From contig CAWKAJ010000001.1 in assembly GCA_963847595.1 (NCBI GenBank), positions 1-64,000 of the forward strand: a stretch of 64,000 nt of DNA, in the 5' to 3' direction. How positions within the stretch are numbered: the first letter of the stretch is position 1; each line of letters starts with the position of its first letter. The notes below the pieces were generated by a model. The model was not told the DNA's origin, did not search any database, and saw only the letters and a program-made list of their open reading frames with translations. This document shows positions 7,782 to 17,304 of the stretch, piece after piece. The position numbers and the translations under genes were made by a program. The DNA comes from JACWAE01 sp963847595. Lineage in GTDB: Bacteria; Chloroflexota; Dehalococcoidia; SZUA-161.

Positions 7782-8705
7782 ATGTCTTCGTCCGGCAAAG
7801 GGGCTAAAAAAGAACCGGTGAATCCCGAAGCCTCGGCTGATACCAAAGCCGAGGCTATTGCTTCTACGCACAAGAATCCGTCGTTAGCTCCCTCATTGTC
7901 TCTAGACGAAATGTCGTCAATGGCAAAAAAGCTGCGCCGTCATGTTATCACCATGATTGGCAAAGCAGGCAGTGGACATCCGGGTGGCTCGCTTTCCGCT
8001 GCTGAGATTGTCACCGTGATTTTCTTCAAGGTTCTACGACATGACCCGGCCAACCCCCGTTGGGTGGAGCGCGACAGATTCATCCTGAGTAAAGGTCACG
8101 CCGCTCCCATCCTGTACGCAGCGCTTGCTGAAAGGGGCTATTTCCGGCTAGAGGAGCTTAATACTCTGAGGATTCTGGGTAGCTGCCTGCAGGGGCATTG
8201 CGACATGACCGCCACGCCAGGGGTAGAGATGTCCTCGGGTTCGCTGGGGCAAGGCCTCTCCTTCAGCATTGGCATAGCGCTTGCCGGGCGCCTCGATGAC
8301 CGAGACTATCGAGTCTACGTTCTTATGGGTGATGGGGAATGCGACGAGGGGCAGGTCTGGGAAGCAGCGATGGCATCAGCCCATTTCAAACTCGACAACC
8401 TTGTCGCAATCGTTGACCACAATGAACTGCAGATTGATGGCTGGAACCGCGACGTGATGAACCTTGAGCCATTGGCCGAGAAGTGGAAGGCATTCGGCTG
8501 GCACGCTATAGAGGTCAACGGACATGAACTATCACAGCTAATATCCGCATTCGATGAGGCAAAGCGGGTTAAGGGAAAGCCCACTGTCATCATCGCCCAC
8601 ACCATCAAGGGCAAAGGGGTCAGCTTCATGGAAAACAATGTAGATTTTCATGGCAAAGCTCCCACTCCTGCCGAAATGGAAAAGGCTCTTGAGGAACTGA
8701 AGTAG
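7782..8705 (+). CDS. Transketolase, N-terminal (TPP-binding) subunit
   Basis: This 307-residue protein corresponds to the first half of transketolase. It has AGSGHPGGSLSAAEI and SKGHAAPILYA near the N-terminus, and the thiamine-diphosphate motif GDGECDEGQVWEA starts at residue 183 with the closing HNELQIDG. It must pair with the C-terminal subunit encoded 2 bases downstream. The heteromer moves two-carbon units between sugar phosphates in the non-oxidative pentose phosphate pathway. About 45 extra N-terminal residues, Ala/Lys/Pro-rich, precede the domain. The ATG at 7782 has only a weak ribosome site, and the ATG inside the domain start (MSSMAKKL) is a possible alternative. Split transketolases are common in archaea and in Chloroflexota. 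Confidence 0.92.
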   Translation: MSSSGKGAKKEPVNPEASADTKAEAIASTHKNPSLAPSLSLDEMSSMAKKLRRHVITMIGKAGSGHPGGSLSAAEIVTVIFFKVLRHDPANPRWVERDRFILSKGHAAPILYAALAERGYFRLEELNTLRILGSCLQGHCDMTATPGVEMSSGSLGQGLSFSIGIALAGRLDDRDYRVYVLMGDGECDEGQVWEAAMASAHFKLDNLVAIVDHNELQIDGWNRDVMNLEPLAEKWKAFGWHAIEVNGHELSQLISAFDEAKRVKGKPTVIIAHTIKGKGVSFMENNVDFHGKAPTPAEMEKALEELK

Positions 8706-8707
8706 TC

Positions 8708-9646
8708 ATGGAGCAGAGCACCAGAGAAGCCTACGGAAAAACCCTCGTTGAACTGGGCAAACAAAACCCTGATATAGTTGTACTTGATGCTGACCTGTCG
8801 AAGTCCACAATGACCAGCCTCTTCGCCAGAGAATTCCCCCGGAGATTCTTCGATTGCGGCATCGCTGAACAGAATATGATGGGAATTGCTGCTGGCTTGG
8901 CTGCCTCAGGCAAAACCGTGTTTGTCAGCACTTTTGCGGTGTTTGCTCCCGGACGCTGCTTCGACCAAATTCGAATGAGCATTGCACAGCCTGGCCTGAA
9001 TGTTAAAATCGTGGCTACCCATGGCGGGATCACCGTGGGAGAGGATGGCACTTCTCACCATGCCATCGAAGACCTGGCTTTGATTTGCTCCCTCCCTGGT
9101 TTCACAGTGGTCGTCCCTGCCGATGCCACAGAGACAACCCAGGCTGTGAAAATAGCAGCTCAAACCTACGGCCCGTTCTACATAAGGCTTAGCCGTCCCA
9201 AGACGCCTTTGGTCTATGCCCCGGACTACAAGTTTACTGTGGGGAGAGCAGCAACTTTGCGAGAAGGTAAAGACATCACTATCATTGCCACTGGGATTAT
9301 GGTGGCTTCCGCAGTGGGAGCAGCCCAAAACCTGGCACTGGATGGAATCGACTGCCGGGTGCTTAGTATGCCTACCATCAAGCCCTTGGACAGGGACGCT
9401 ATAGTGAAGGCAGCCACGGAGACAGGAGCCATTGTCACTGCGGAGGAGCACTTGCGCCGGGGCGGACTGGGCAGCGCTGTGGCTCAAATTGTAGCTGAAC
9501 AGCGGCCAGTACCCATGTCCTTCATCGCCATAAACGACACCTTTGCCAAATCAGGAAAACCTGAGGAGTTGCTAAGGAGATACCGACTGACCGCAGCCGA
9601 TATAGAGAGCGCCGCTCGATCTCTGATCCTCAAGAAACGGGCATGA
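8708..9646 (+). CDS. Transketolase, C-terminal subunit
   Basis: The 312-residue partner carries the pyrimidine-binding domain (DADLSKST, then CGIAEQNMMGIAAGLA with the Glu that activates TPP) and the C-terminal transketolase domain (ITIIATGIMVASA, then EEHLRRGGLGSAV). It begins 2 bases after the stop of the N-terminal subunit, so the pair is translated together. Together with the transaldolase-like gene at 13797-14453 it covers the non-oxidative pentose phosphate shuffle. The short, separate form also resembles 1-deoxyxylulose synthase C-terminal domains, but its neighbour settles the assignment. Confidence 0.93.
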   Translation: MEQSTREAYGKTLVELGKQNPDIVVLDADLSKSTMTSLFAREFPRRFFDCGIAEQNMMGIAAGLAASGKTVFVSTFAVFAPGRCFDQIRMSIAQPGLNVKIVATHGGITVGEDGTSHHAIEDLALICSLPGFTVVVPADATETTQAVKIAAQTYGPFYIRLSRPKTPLVYAPDYKFTVGRAATLREGKDITIIATGIMVASAVGAAQNLALDGIDCRVLSMPTIKPLDRDAIVKAATETGAIVTAEEHLRRGGLGSAVAQIVAEQRPVPMSFIAINDTFAKSGKPEELLRRYRLTAADIESAARSLILKKRA

Positions 9647-9659
9647 CCACATCTAAGAC

Positions 9660-9962
9660 TTATTCTTCTTCCTCTTCCTCGAACTCCTCGTCACTGAAGA
9701 CGCCAACTTCTCGCCCCTGATACACAGTCACAATAAAATCATCTCGGGCAACGTCAGCCGACATAATCAAATCTTCGTCAATAGTATCGATAAGGTCTTG
9801 AATCTCATCCTGAGTCATTTTCTCACCGATACACAGGGTGGCATAGACTATCGAAGGGGTGAAATGGATGTCCACCTTGCCTACCTGCTCCTCGCTGGCA
9901 ACTATAAGATAAGCCTCAGAATGTGCGGTGCGACATTCTCTTTCAAACCGGTACTCCGCCAT
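9660..9962 (-). CDS. Conserved small acidic protein of unknown function
   Basis: The 100-residue protein starts after AAAGGAGG with good spacing. It contains an alpha/beta pattern with SIVYATLCIGEKMTQDE and ends in a poly-Glu tail (EEFEEEEEE). No catalytic motif is visible. It lies tail-to-tail with the transketolase subunit, with 13 bases between the stops, and directly upstream of proA on the same strand, so it may have its own promoter. I do not recognise the family. Confidence 0.7.
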   Translation of the reverse strand: MAEYRFERECRTAHSEAYLIVASEEQVGKVDIHFTPSIVYATLCIGEKMTQDEIQDLIDTIDEDLIMSADVARDDFIVTVYQGREVGVFSDEEFEEEEEE

Positions 9963-9975
9963 TATCGTTCCTCCT

Positions 9976-11250
9976 TTATCGACGAACCTGACCGCTGCCC
10001 AGCACTATCCACTTATAGGTAGTGAGTTCCTTAAGGCCCATTGGGCCGCGGGCATGGAATTTCTGCGTGCTTATTCCCACCTCTGCGCCCAGCCCAAACT
10101 GGCCGCCATCGGTGAAACGAGTGCTGGCATTCACATAGACGCAAGCTGCGTCTACTTCATCCAGGAACTTCATTGCTGCCGAATAATCCTCGGTCACGAT
10201 AGCCTCGGAATGCCCTGAGCCATAACGCTCGATATGCTCTAATGCCTCCTCCAGCGAATCTACTACTTTCACGGCGGCAATCAGAGCCAGGAACTCTTTG
10301 CCCCAGTCCTTCTCAGTAGCGGGAACCGCCTTGATTAAGGTCAACGGTTTAAGGATTTTCAGAGCTCGCTTGTCGCAACGCAGCTCCACATCGGCTCCGC
10401 CCAATTCCTTGGCAACCATCGGCAGGTAACTCTTCGCCACGTCAACGTGAACCAGTATGGCATCCAATGCATTACAAACCGTCGGTCTCTGCACCTTGGC
10501 GTTATAGACAATGGCGACCGCTTTTTCGAGATTAGCGCTCCTATCAACGTAAGTGTGACAGACGCCGATTCCCCCTGTAACTACAGGCATGGCAGCGTTT
10601 CGGGCCACATAATTGATCAAATCAGCTCCACCGCGGGGAATCACCAGGTCGATGTAATCCCTCATTTTCAGCATTTGTCCTACCAGGGCGCGGTCGGTTG
10701 ATTCAATGAACTGCACCGCTCCCTCAGGAACACCGGCACGATAAGCTGCGCTCTGTATTATCTTTGCTAGCGCCAAATTGGAGTGCACAGCCTCCTTGCC
10801 GCCGCGGAGTATGATAGCATTCCCCGACTTTAGGCAAAGTACAGAGATATCTACTGTGACATTAGGTCGGCTCTCATAGACAGCCCCGATCACCCCCAGA
10901 GGAACACGCTTCTTGCCGACCTGAAGCCCATTGGGCAAGCTGCGCATCTCGAAAGTCTCGCCTACAGGGTCAGGTAGCGCAGCGACAGTGCGCACATCGC
11001 CTGCTATCCCTTTGATCCGCTCTGTGTTCAGCAGCAGGCGGTCGAGCATGGCCGCACTCATGCCTGACTTCTCGCCTTCCACATAATCCCGGTGGTTAGC
11101 AGACAAGATGTCGCTTTGCTTGGCAATAAGCTCATCGGCGATGGCAAGCAAGGCTTTGTTCTTGACCTCAGTGCTCAGATACGCAAGTTTCCTGGAGGCA
11201 GCTTTGGCTGCCTTAGCTTTAGCTTCGACCTCACTAATCCGGGACTGCAT
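9976..11250 (-). CDS. proA: Glutamate-5-semialdehyde dehydrogenase (gamma-glutamyl phosphate reductase)
   Basis: This NADPH-dependent enzyme reduces gamma-glutamyl phosphate to glutamate semialdehyde, the second step of proline synthesis. The aldehyde dehydrogenase fold shows VGKKRVPLGVIGAVYESRPN, LKSGNAIILRGGKEA and the catalytic Cys in RPTVCNALDAILVH. The end of the protein has ASTRFTDGGQFGLGAEVGIS. I use the ATG at 11250, which has AAGGAG six bases upstream, giving 424 residues. A GTG at 11268 would overlap the proB stop. It is directly behind proB in the same transcript. Confidence 0.97.
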   Translation of the reverse strand: MQSRISEVEAKAKAAKAASRKLAYLSTEVKNKALLAIADELIAKQSDILSANHRDYVEGEKSGMSAAMLDRLLLNTERIKGIAGDVRTVAALPDPVGETFEMRSLPNGLQVGKKRVPLGVIGAVYESRPNVTVDISVLCLKSGNAIILRGGKEAVHSNLALAKIIQSAAYRAGVPEGAVQFIESTDRALVGQMLKMRDYIDLVIPRGGADLINYVARNAAMPVVTGGIGVCHTYVDRSANLEKAVAIVYNAKVQRPTVCNALDAILVHVDVAKSYLPMVAKELGGADVELRCDKRALKILKPLTLIKAVPATEKDWGKEFLALIAAVKVVDSLEEALEHIERYGSGHSEAIVTEDYSAAMKFLDEVDAACVYVNASTRFTDGGQFGLGAEVGISTQKFHARGPMGLKELTTYKWIVLGSGQVRR

Positions 11251-11267
11251 AGTCTCTCCTTTTACCA

Positions 11268-12380
11268 CTAAAGCGCCACCATATTGTCGCGGTGCACCAA
11301 CTCAGCGCCGTATTCGCGACCCAAAAGCTCAGTTATTCTGTCCGAACGAGCCCCTTTAATAACGGCGATATCGCCTGAGCTGTAGTTAGAAATGCCGCAG
11401 GCTATTTTCTCACCGGTCTTACTATCGAATATATTTACCACATCCCCTCTCTCAAACTCACCGCCAACCTTAGTAACACCGGCAGGCAGCAGACTCTTGT
11501 TCTGCTCTCTTAAAGCAGTCGCTGCACCCGCATCAACGTAAATCTTCCCTTTGGAAAGTTGGCTCAGCAGCCAGCGTTTGCGACTCTCCAATCTGGACGC
11601 AACCGGCTGGAAGAAAGTGCCGATAGCCTCACCCCTCGACAATCTGGCAATGACATCACGCTCTCGCCCGTCAGCAATGACCACAGCCACCCCCGAGGCA
11701 GTAGCCAGCTTCGCCGCTTCTATCTTCGTCGCCATGCCGCCAGTGCCACGCTCGCTCGAGCTTCCGCCTGCAAGGCTCTCGATACGAGCGTCTATCTTAT
11801 CAACACGTTCGATAAGCTTGGCATTGGAATCCCGATGAGGATCGGCAGTATAAAGGCCAGCGGTATCCGTAAGCAACATCAAAAGGTCGGCATCGACAAG
11901 ATTGGCCACCATAGCAGATAAATTGTCATTGTCGCCGAATATTGTTTCCTGGATTTCCTCCACTGCAACAACATCATTCTCATTAATTATGGGTATGACA
12001 CGAAGTTCCAGAAGCGCCGTTAAAGTGTTGCGGGCATTGAGGTATCTGATACGGTCTGAGAGGTCAGCCCTTGTGAGCAGTGTCTGGGCGATAGTTATCT
12101 CATGCCAACCGAAGAGCTGGTCATAAGCATCCATAAGTCGGCTCTGCCCCACTGCGGCGAGCACTTGCCTGGAGATGATTTCCTTGCGCTCTTCGGCAAC
12201 CCTCAAGCGATGTCTGCCGGCGGCGATGGCTCCTGAGGTAACAACGACTACAGCCAGGCCTTCCTTATGCAGCCCGGCTATCTGCCCCGCCAGGGAAGCC
12301 ATCGTCTCAAGGTTAAGATGATCGCTCCCCGCAGTAAGCAAATTCGTACCTAATTTGACCACGATGCGATGATAATTCAT
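11268..12380 (-). CDS. proB: Glutamate 5-kinase with C-terminal PUA domain
   Basis: ProB phosphorylates glutamate for proline synthesis and is normally feedback-inhibited by proline. The 370-residue length is that of the long form. An amino-acid kinase domain (VVKLGTNLL, VTSGAIAAG, NENDVVAV, GTGGMATKIEAAKLA) spans residues 1-260. A PUA domain (KIYVDAGAATAL to ISNYSSGDI) spans about 275-360. The gene starts an operon with proA; an AGGAG-like site precedes the ATG. Confidence 0.97.
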   Translation of the reverse strand: MNYHRIVVKLGTNLLTAGSDHLNLETMASLAGQIAGLHKEGLAVVVVTSGAIAAGRHRLRVAEERKEIISRQVLAAVGQSRLMDAYDQLFGWHEITIAQTLLTRADLSDRIRYLNARNTLTALLELRVIPIINENDVVAVEEIQETIFGDNDNLSAMVANLVDADLLMLLTDTAGLYTADPHRDSNAKLIERVDKIDARIESLAGGSSSERGTGGMATKIEAAKLATASGVAVVIADGRERDVIARLSRGEAIGTFFQPVASRLESRKRWLLSQLSKGKIYVDAGAATALREQNKSLLPAGVTKVGGEFERGDVVNIFDSKTGEKIACGISNYSSGDIAVIKGARSDRITELLGREYGAELVHRDNMVAL

Positions 12381-12457
12381 AGCAAATCGCTCCTATTATA
12401 GCAGCGAAGTAAAGAGGGTAACAACGATGAGGCTGGCCTTACACTTACAAGGGAGAT

Positions 12458-13720
12458 TTAGAACTCTTTAGAAAGAGTAACGAGAAACTCCGCGTTAGAA
12501 GAGGTCTTGGACAATCTCTCCAGCACACGCTCGGTAGCCTCTGTGGCATTAGGTGAGTTGCTGTTCATGAGAGTAATCATTCTGCGTACTACCCAGACCT
12601 GCTTCAAGGTATTCTCATCGAGAAGCAATTCCTCACGCCTGGTGCCGCTGCGCTGAATGTCTATAGATGGGAAAATCCTGCGCTCAGCGAGTTTGCGGTC
12701 GAGGTGAAGCTCCATATTTCCGGTACCTTTGAATTCCTCATATATCACGTCATCCATCCTGCTGCCAGTATCGATAAGGCAGGTAGCTATGACAGTCAGG
12801 CTGCCCCCCTCCTCCGTGTTCCTGGCTGCACCGAAGAACCTCTTGGGTGAATAGAGAGCGGCAGGATCAACGCCCCCTGAGAGAGTACGTCCGCTGGACG
12901 GCATCTCCAGGTTATAGGCACGAGTTAGTCGAGTGATACTATCAAGCAGGATGACTACATCCATACCCAGCTCCACTAACCTCTTGGCGCGGTCCAACGC
13001 TACCTCAGCCACCCTGGTATGCTCCTCAACAGGTTCGTCGAAGGTGGAAGCAATTACTTCCGCCTTAACTGACTTCTTCCAGTCCGTTACTTCCTCAGGG
13101 CGCTCACCTATAAGGCAGACCATAAGATGTATATCAGTGTAATTAGCAATGATTCCATTCGCTATATGCTTCAACAACATGGTCTTTCCCGCTTTCGGCG
13201 GAGAGACAATCAGCCCTCTCTGACCACGGCCGATGGGAGCTATGAGATTGATCAGTCTTGTGGATAGATTGTTAGGAGTAGTCTCCAGGTTAATCAGCTT
13301 ATTGGGAAAGATAGGCGTCTTATGCTCAAATAATGGGCGATCTTTAGTAGACTCAGGGTCCATATTGTTGACTGTCTCGACACGAAGCAGGCTATGGTAT
13401 TTTTCACCATCCTTGGGAGCCCGCACCTGGCCGTTGACGATGTCCCCGGTCCGCAGGGAAAAGCGACGAATCTGCGACTGGGATACGTAGATGTCATTGG
13501 CATTGGGATGTAGGTCTGCTTGGCGCAGAAACCCGTAGCCATCATTCATAACCTCGAGAATGCCGCCTCTGAAGGAGTAACCGTGCTGCTCGGCATTTGC
13601 CTGAAGTAGCCGCAGTACGATGTCCTCCTTCTTCAGGGCGCTTACGCCGGTGATGCCAAGTTCCTTGGCCATAGTCACAAGTTCCTCTTTGGTCTTGACT
13701 TCCAGTTCGGTGATATTCAT
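12458..13720 (-). CDS. rho: Transcription termination factor Rho
   Basis: Rho is the hexameric RNA helicase that ends transcription. The 420-residue protein has the N-terminal Rho_N helix-extended-loop (KTKEELVTMAKELGI), a cold-shock-like RNA-binding domain (YSFRGGILEVMNDGYGFLR) and the RecA-like motor with Walker A PKAGKTMLL, MVCLIGERPEEV and the Q-loop region GVDPAALYSPKRFFGAARN. A C-terminal arginine stretch ERRIFPSIDIQRSGTRREE follows. The length is normal and no large insertion is present. The upstream gene is a transaldolase, 76 bases away. Confidence 0.98.
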   Translation of the reverse strand: MNITELEVKTKEELVTMAKELGITGVSALKKEDIVLRLLQANAEQHGYSFRGGILEVMNDGYGFLRQADLHPNANDIYVSQSQIRRFSLRTGDIVNGQVRAPKDGEKYHSLLRVETVNNMDPESTKDRPLFEHKTPIFPNKLINLETTPNNLSTRLINLIAPIGRGQRGLIVSPPKAGKTMLLKHIANGIIANYTDIHLMVCLIGERPEEVTDWKKSVKAEVIASTFDEPVEEHTRVAEVALDRAKRLVELGMDVVILLDSITRLTRAYNLEMPSSGRTLSGGVDPAALYSPKRFFGAARNTEEGGSLTVIATCLIDTGSRMDDVIYEEFKGTGNMELHLDRKLAERRIFPSIDIQRSGTRREELLLDENTLKQVWVVRRMITLMNSNSPNATEATERVLERLSKTSSNAEFLVTLSKEF

Positions 13721-13796
13721 AGTCCTACTCCATAATTAAATTGAACAGAATCTATAAAAGGTGCCTGCCTCGGTGCCATAGTTGTGGATTGTAACC

Positions 13797-14453
13797 CTAT
13801 GTCTTTGAGATGCGTTGCCAGTCCTCAGCAAAGCGGCATATCCCGATATCAGTTAGCGGGTGTTTGACCATCTGCATGAGTACACTATAAGGTACAGTTG
13901 CTATATGAGCCTTTGCTTTTGCCGCAGCAACAACATGCAGCGGATGACGTATACTGGCAGCGATCACCTGAGTCTTAAATCTATCCTTATAATTATCGAA
14001 TATCTCCACTATCTCAGCAACAAGCTGCATTCCATCATGTCCGGCATCGTCAAGCCTTCCCACAAATGCACTGACGTAGGTTGCCCCCACAATCGCGCCT
14101 AATATCGCCTGATTCAGGGAAAAGCAAAGCGTTAAGTTAGTCCGTATCCCCTCTTTGGAAAGAACTGAGACAGCTTCCAGACCGCTCGCCGACACAGGGA
14201 TCTTAACGACCACGTTGGGCGACCACGAGGAGACTTCTCTTGCTTCCCGGATCATAGCCTGTGGCTCCAGGCTGAGCACCTCAGCACTGATGGGGCCATC
14301 GACTATGGAGGAGATCTCCCGGATAACCGCCTTCATATCCGGCCGCTTTTCCTTGGCCACCAGAGAAGGATTAGTGGTAACTCCGCTGATTATGCCTAGT
14401 TTTGCTGCCTGGCGAATTTCATCGATATTGGCAGTATCCAAGAAAATTCGCAT
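13797..14453 (-). CDS. Transaldolase / fructose-6-phosphate aldolase family (TalC-like)
   Basis: The 218-residue single-domain TIM barrel belongs to the small transaldolase group (TalC/FSA/Tal type 3B). The N-terminal MRIFLDTANIDEIRQA and GVTTNPSLVAKE are diagnostic. The Schiff-base lysine is in NVVVKIPVSASG, and the phosphate-binding end reads AASIRHPLHVVAAA. Sequence alone does not separate transaldolase from fructose-6-phosphate aldolase. The nearby split transketolase makes transaldolase activity in the pentose phosphate pathway the better guess. It sits between pyrG and rho on the same strand. Confidence 0.92.
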   Translation of the reverse strand: MRIFLDTANIDEIRQAAKLGIISGVTTNPSLVAKEKRPDMKAVIREISSIVDGPISAEVLSLEPQAMIREAREVSSWSPNVVVKIPVSASGLEAVSVLSKEGIRTNLTLCFSLNQAILGAIVGATYVSAFVGRLDDAGHDGMQLVAEIVEIFDNYKDRFKTQVIAASIRHPLHVVAAAKAKAHIATVPYSVLMQMVKHPLTDIGICRFAEDWQRISKT

Positions 14454-14503
14454 CTAGTCCTCTTGACTATAGCATAAGTCAACCATTTTGTCTATATGGC
14501 AGG

Positions 14504-16150
14504 TCAATTGTTCACCGTGGGTTCCAGTGGTAAAGGACGCTGATCGCCCACCTTTAGAGTCTTCTTAGCTGCCCCAATGAAATCGCGAAACAGAGGGTGA
14601 GCGCGATTGGGGCGGGAGGTGAATTCCGGATGAAACTGCGTCCCCACCATCCAGGGGTGTTCCGCAAGCTCGACTATCTCGACTAACTTGCCGTCAGGGG
14701 AAACGCCGCTGGCAATGAGGCCAGCCTTGCCCAGGACCTCTCTGTACTTGTTATTGAACTCAAAGCGGTGACGGTGCCGTTCGTAGACCAGGGACGAGTT
14801 ATAGGCAGCAGCAGCATGAGTGCCAGGCACCAACTGACAGGGATAAAGCCCCAGGCGCATCGTGCCTCCCTTTTCTTTTACGTCCCGCTGATTGAGCAGG
14901 AGGTCGATAACGGGATAAGGGGTATCCTTATCGAATTCTGTCGAATTAGGCTTAGCTGACTTCAGCACGTGCCGCGCTAACTCAATTACCATCATATGCA
15001 AGCCCAGACACAGGCCAAGATATGGAATATTGTTCTCGCGAGCATATCTCGCCGCCTTGATCTTACCCTCGATGCCTCGATAGCCAAAGCCTCCCGGCAC
15101 CACTATCCCGTTTGCCGTATACAGCAGCGCCTCACCGCCATCCTTCTCAATCTCCTCGGACTCTATCCAGAGGATTTCCACATCACGGTCGTGGTATAAA
15201 GCAGCATGGCGCAGAGCCTCTCTTACCGACAGATAAGCGTCCCGCAACTTCACATATTTGCCGACAAGGGCGATAGAGACCGTGGTCTTCGGCTTTTTCA
15301 TTTTTTCCACCATGCTCCGCCACTCGCTGAGGTCTCGTGACGCTGCCGACAACCGCAGCTTATCGACCACGATTTCTCCCAATCCCGCCTCATCTAGAAT
15401 CAGAGGCACCTCGTAAATAACGGACGCTGTGGTAAGACCCACAACAGCGCGTTTCTCCACATCGCAGAACAGGGCGATTTTGTCTTTGAACTCCTCGGCC
15501 ACCGGATAGTCGCTGCGGCATACTATAATATCGGGTTGAATTCCTATGCTGCGCAGTTCTTTGACGCTGTGCTGGGTTGGTTTGGTCTTGAGTTCACCTG
15601 TAGACGAGATATACGGTAGAAGGGTGACATGGATATAGAGAACATTATCCCGCCCCACGTCGTTCCGCATCTGCCGGATAGCCTCCAGAAACGGCTGGCC
15701 CTCGATGTCACCGACTGTGCCCCCCACCTCCACAAGCACCACATCGGCCCCGCTCTTCTCGGCTACCTCGCGAATCCGTTTCTTAATCTCGCTGGTAACA
15801 TGGGGCACTACCTGAATAGTACCGCCCAGGAAATCGCCCCGCCTCTCCTTGGCAATCACCGAGCTATATATCTGCCCCGTGGTAACGCTGGAAGCAGTGG
15901 TCAGATTGGTATCGATAAAACGCTCGTAGTGCCCCAGGTCAAGGTCTGTCTCTGCGCCGTCCTCGGTAACGAAGACCTCCCCATGCTGATAGGGGGACAT
16001 AGTGCCGGGGTCGACGTTAAGGTAAGGGTCTAACTTCTGGGCCGTTACACTAATCTGGTAGCTTTTAAGCAGTCTTCCGACAGAAGCGGCGACGATTCCT
16101 TTTCCTACCGAACTGACTACGCCACCCGTAACAAATATATATTTCGCCAT
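14504..16150 (-). CDS. pyrG: CTP synthase (glutamine hydrolysing)
   Basis: The enzyme converts UTP to CTP using ATP and glutamine. The 548-residue protein has the synthetase domain (YIFVTGGVVSSVGKGIVAAS, then KLDPYLNVDPGTMSPYQHGE) and, from about residue 290, a class I glutamine amidotransferase domain. That domain shows PGGFGYRG, the nucleophile Cys in YLGLCLGLHM, and HPEFTSRP with the catalytic His and Glu. The length is typical. A possible TTGACA element lies on the minus strand around 16198-16193. Its -10 spacing is short, so this promoter is uncertain. Confidence 0.98.
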   Translation of the reverse strand: MAKYIFVTGGVVSSVGKGIVAASVGRLLKSYQISVTAQKLDPYLNVDPGTMSPYQHGEVFVTEDGAETDLDLGHYERFIDTNLTTASSVTTGQIYSSVIAKERRGDFLGGTIQVVPHVTSEIKKRIREVAEKSGADVVLVEVGGTVGDIEGQPFLEAIRQMRNDVGRDNVLYIHVTLLPYISSTGELKTKPTQHSVKELRSIGIQPDIIVCRSDYPVAEEFKDKIALFCDVEKRAVVGLTTASVIYEVPLILDEAGLGEIVVDKLRLSAASRDLSEWRSMVEKMKKPKTTVSIALVGKYVKLRDAYLSVREALRHAALYHDRDVEILWIESEEIEKDGGEALLYTANGIVVPGGFGYRGIEGKIKAARYARENNIPYLGLCLGLHMMVIELARHVLKSAKPNSTEFDKDTPYPVIDLLLNQRDVKEKGGTMRLGLYPCQLVPGTHAAAAYNSSLVYERHRHRFEFNNKYREVLGKAGLIASGVSPDGKLVEIVELAEHPWMVGTQFHPEFTSRPNRAHPLFRDFIGAAKKTLKVGDQRPLPLEPTVNN

Positions 16151-16411
16151 GAACCGCTTCGCCTACTTTTTTATCATAAAAAAAACCTTTTGTCAAAGCT
16201 CTAAAAAGAGGTCGCTTTGATGCTGGCAGATGCCCTTTTGCAGGTTTTTTGGTATAGCACAGCCTTAGTTTTCAGGATTCCCATTTTTTGATTTCCGGGT
16301 TACCTAGCTGTCCCATTTTCGGGGACCAAATTCTTCGCACAAGACAAAACGGCAGAAATGTGGTATTCTTTTTTCGCTTACTGCATATCAAGCAAGAGGT
16401 GGGAAGTGAAT

Positions 16412-17242
16412 ATGTATAGATTCTGGCCATACGCTCTCGCTGCCCTATTCGTTATCATCTCTCTTACATCATGTACACAGCAGAATTCTCAGACGCAAGT
16501 GACCCCCGGTAGTAGCAGTACAGCATCTCAAGGAACACCGACGGCTACACCAACAGCTACACCACCAACGGCCGTTTGGGAAACTTTATCTTTTACTGTG
16601 GTAGACACCGAGTGGCAAGGTGATATGCTGAGACTGAGGCTCAAGGCCGAAAACGTAGGGAATGAGACAACCACATTCAGCCAAGTATTCTATGCCTACG
16701 AAGACAGTGGAAATAGCACGAGAATGTGCCAATCAACTCTACAGAATCTGTGGGCGACGTACGAAGCCGGAGACGTAAGGAGCGAGAGCATATATTTTGT
16801 TCTCCCGCCATCATCTTCTGACATATGGCTTGCGGTTGGAGCAGCCAAAATAATCAAAATACCCCATGAGTTAGTATCTCAAGTTCTACCCGCAACGCAG
16901 ACATATGGCGGTTTCGTTTTTACACTGAAAAATGTTCAGTGGTCAGGCAATACGGTAGCCCTCAGTCTATCAATCGAAAACACTAATAATTCACAGGGAT
17001 ATATTGAGGACCTGGGCAAGTCTTCACCTTCTGCCCCGGGAAACGCCCTTTGTATTATTAGCACTTCATCAATGCAATATGGGATACCGCCGACAAGTGC
17101 GACCAGTGACTGGTATACCGGGGCATACGAAGCTGGTGATATTAGAAGTGGAACAATATATTACGATGTTCCACCATGCGCCGTAGACCTCTATTTGCAG
17201 CTTGGTAACGCCGGTGATACGTTGTTCGAGATATACCGATAA
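16412..17242 (+). CDS. Lipoprotein with two related beta-sandwich domains
   Basis: The ATG at 16412 follows GAGGTGGGAAG. Residues 1-21 form a lipoprotein signal ending in the lipobox LTSC. A Thr/Pro-rich spacer with a TPTATPTAT run leads to two similar domains of about 100 residues each. Both contain an E/K-N-V-x-W/E-x-G-N/D-x-L/V-x-L-x-L/I pattern and then YEAGDVRSESIYFVLPP or YEAGDIRSGTIYYDVPP, followed by a short strand. This is a DUF4352-like arrangement, so the gene is an internal duplication. It is probably anchored on the outer face of the membrane. The ligand is unknown. Confidence 0.75.
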   Translation: MYRFWPYALAALFVIISLTSCTQQNSQTQVTPGSSSTASQGTPTATPTATPPTAVWETLSFTVVDTEWQGDMLRLRLKAENVGNETTTFSQVFYAYEDSGNSTRMCQSTLQNLWATYEAGDVRSESIYFVLPPSSSDIWLAVGAAKIIKIPHELVSQVLPATQTYGGFVFTLKNVQWSGNTVALSLSIENTNNSQGYIEDLGKSSPSAPGNALCIISTSSMQYGIPPTSATSDWYTGAYEAGDIRSGTIYYDVPPCAVDLYLQLGNAGDTLFEIYR

Positions 17243-17304
17243 TTGTTTGAGTTGGTAGTTTGGGCCGGGTTTGCTGTGAAAAACCCTCTGCATGGGCAGG
17301 CTCT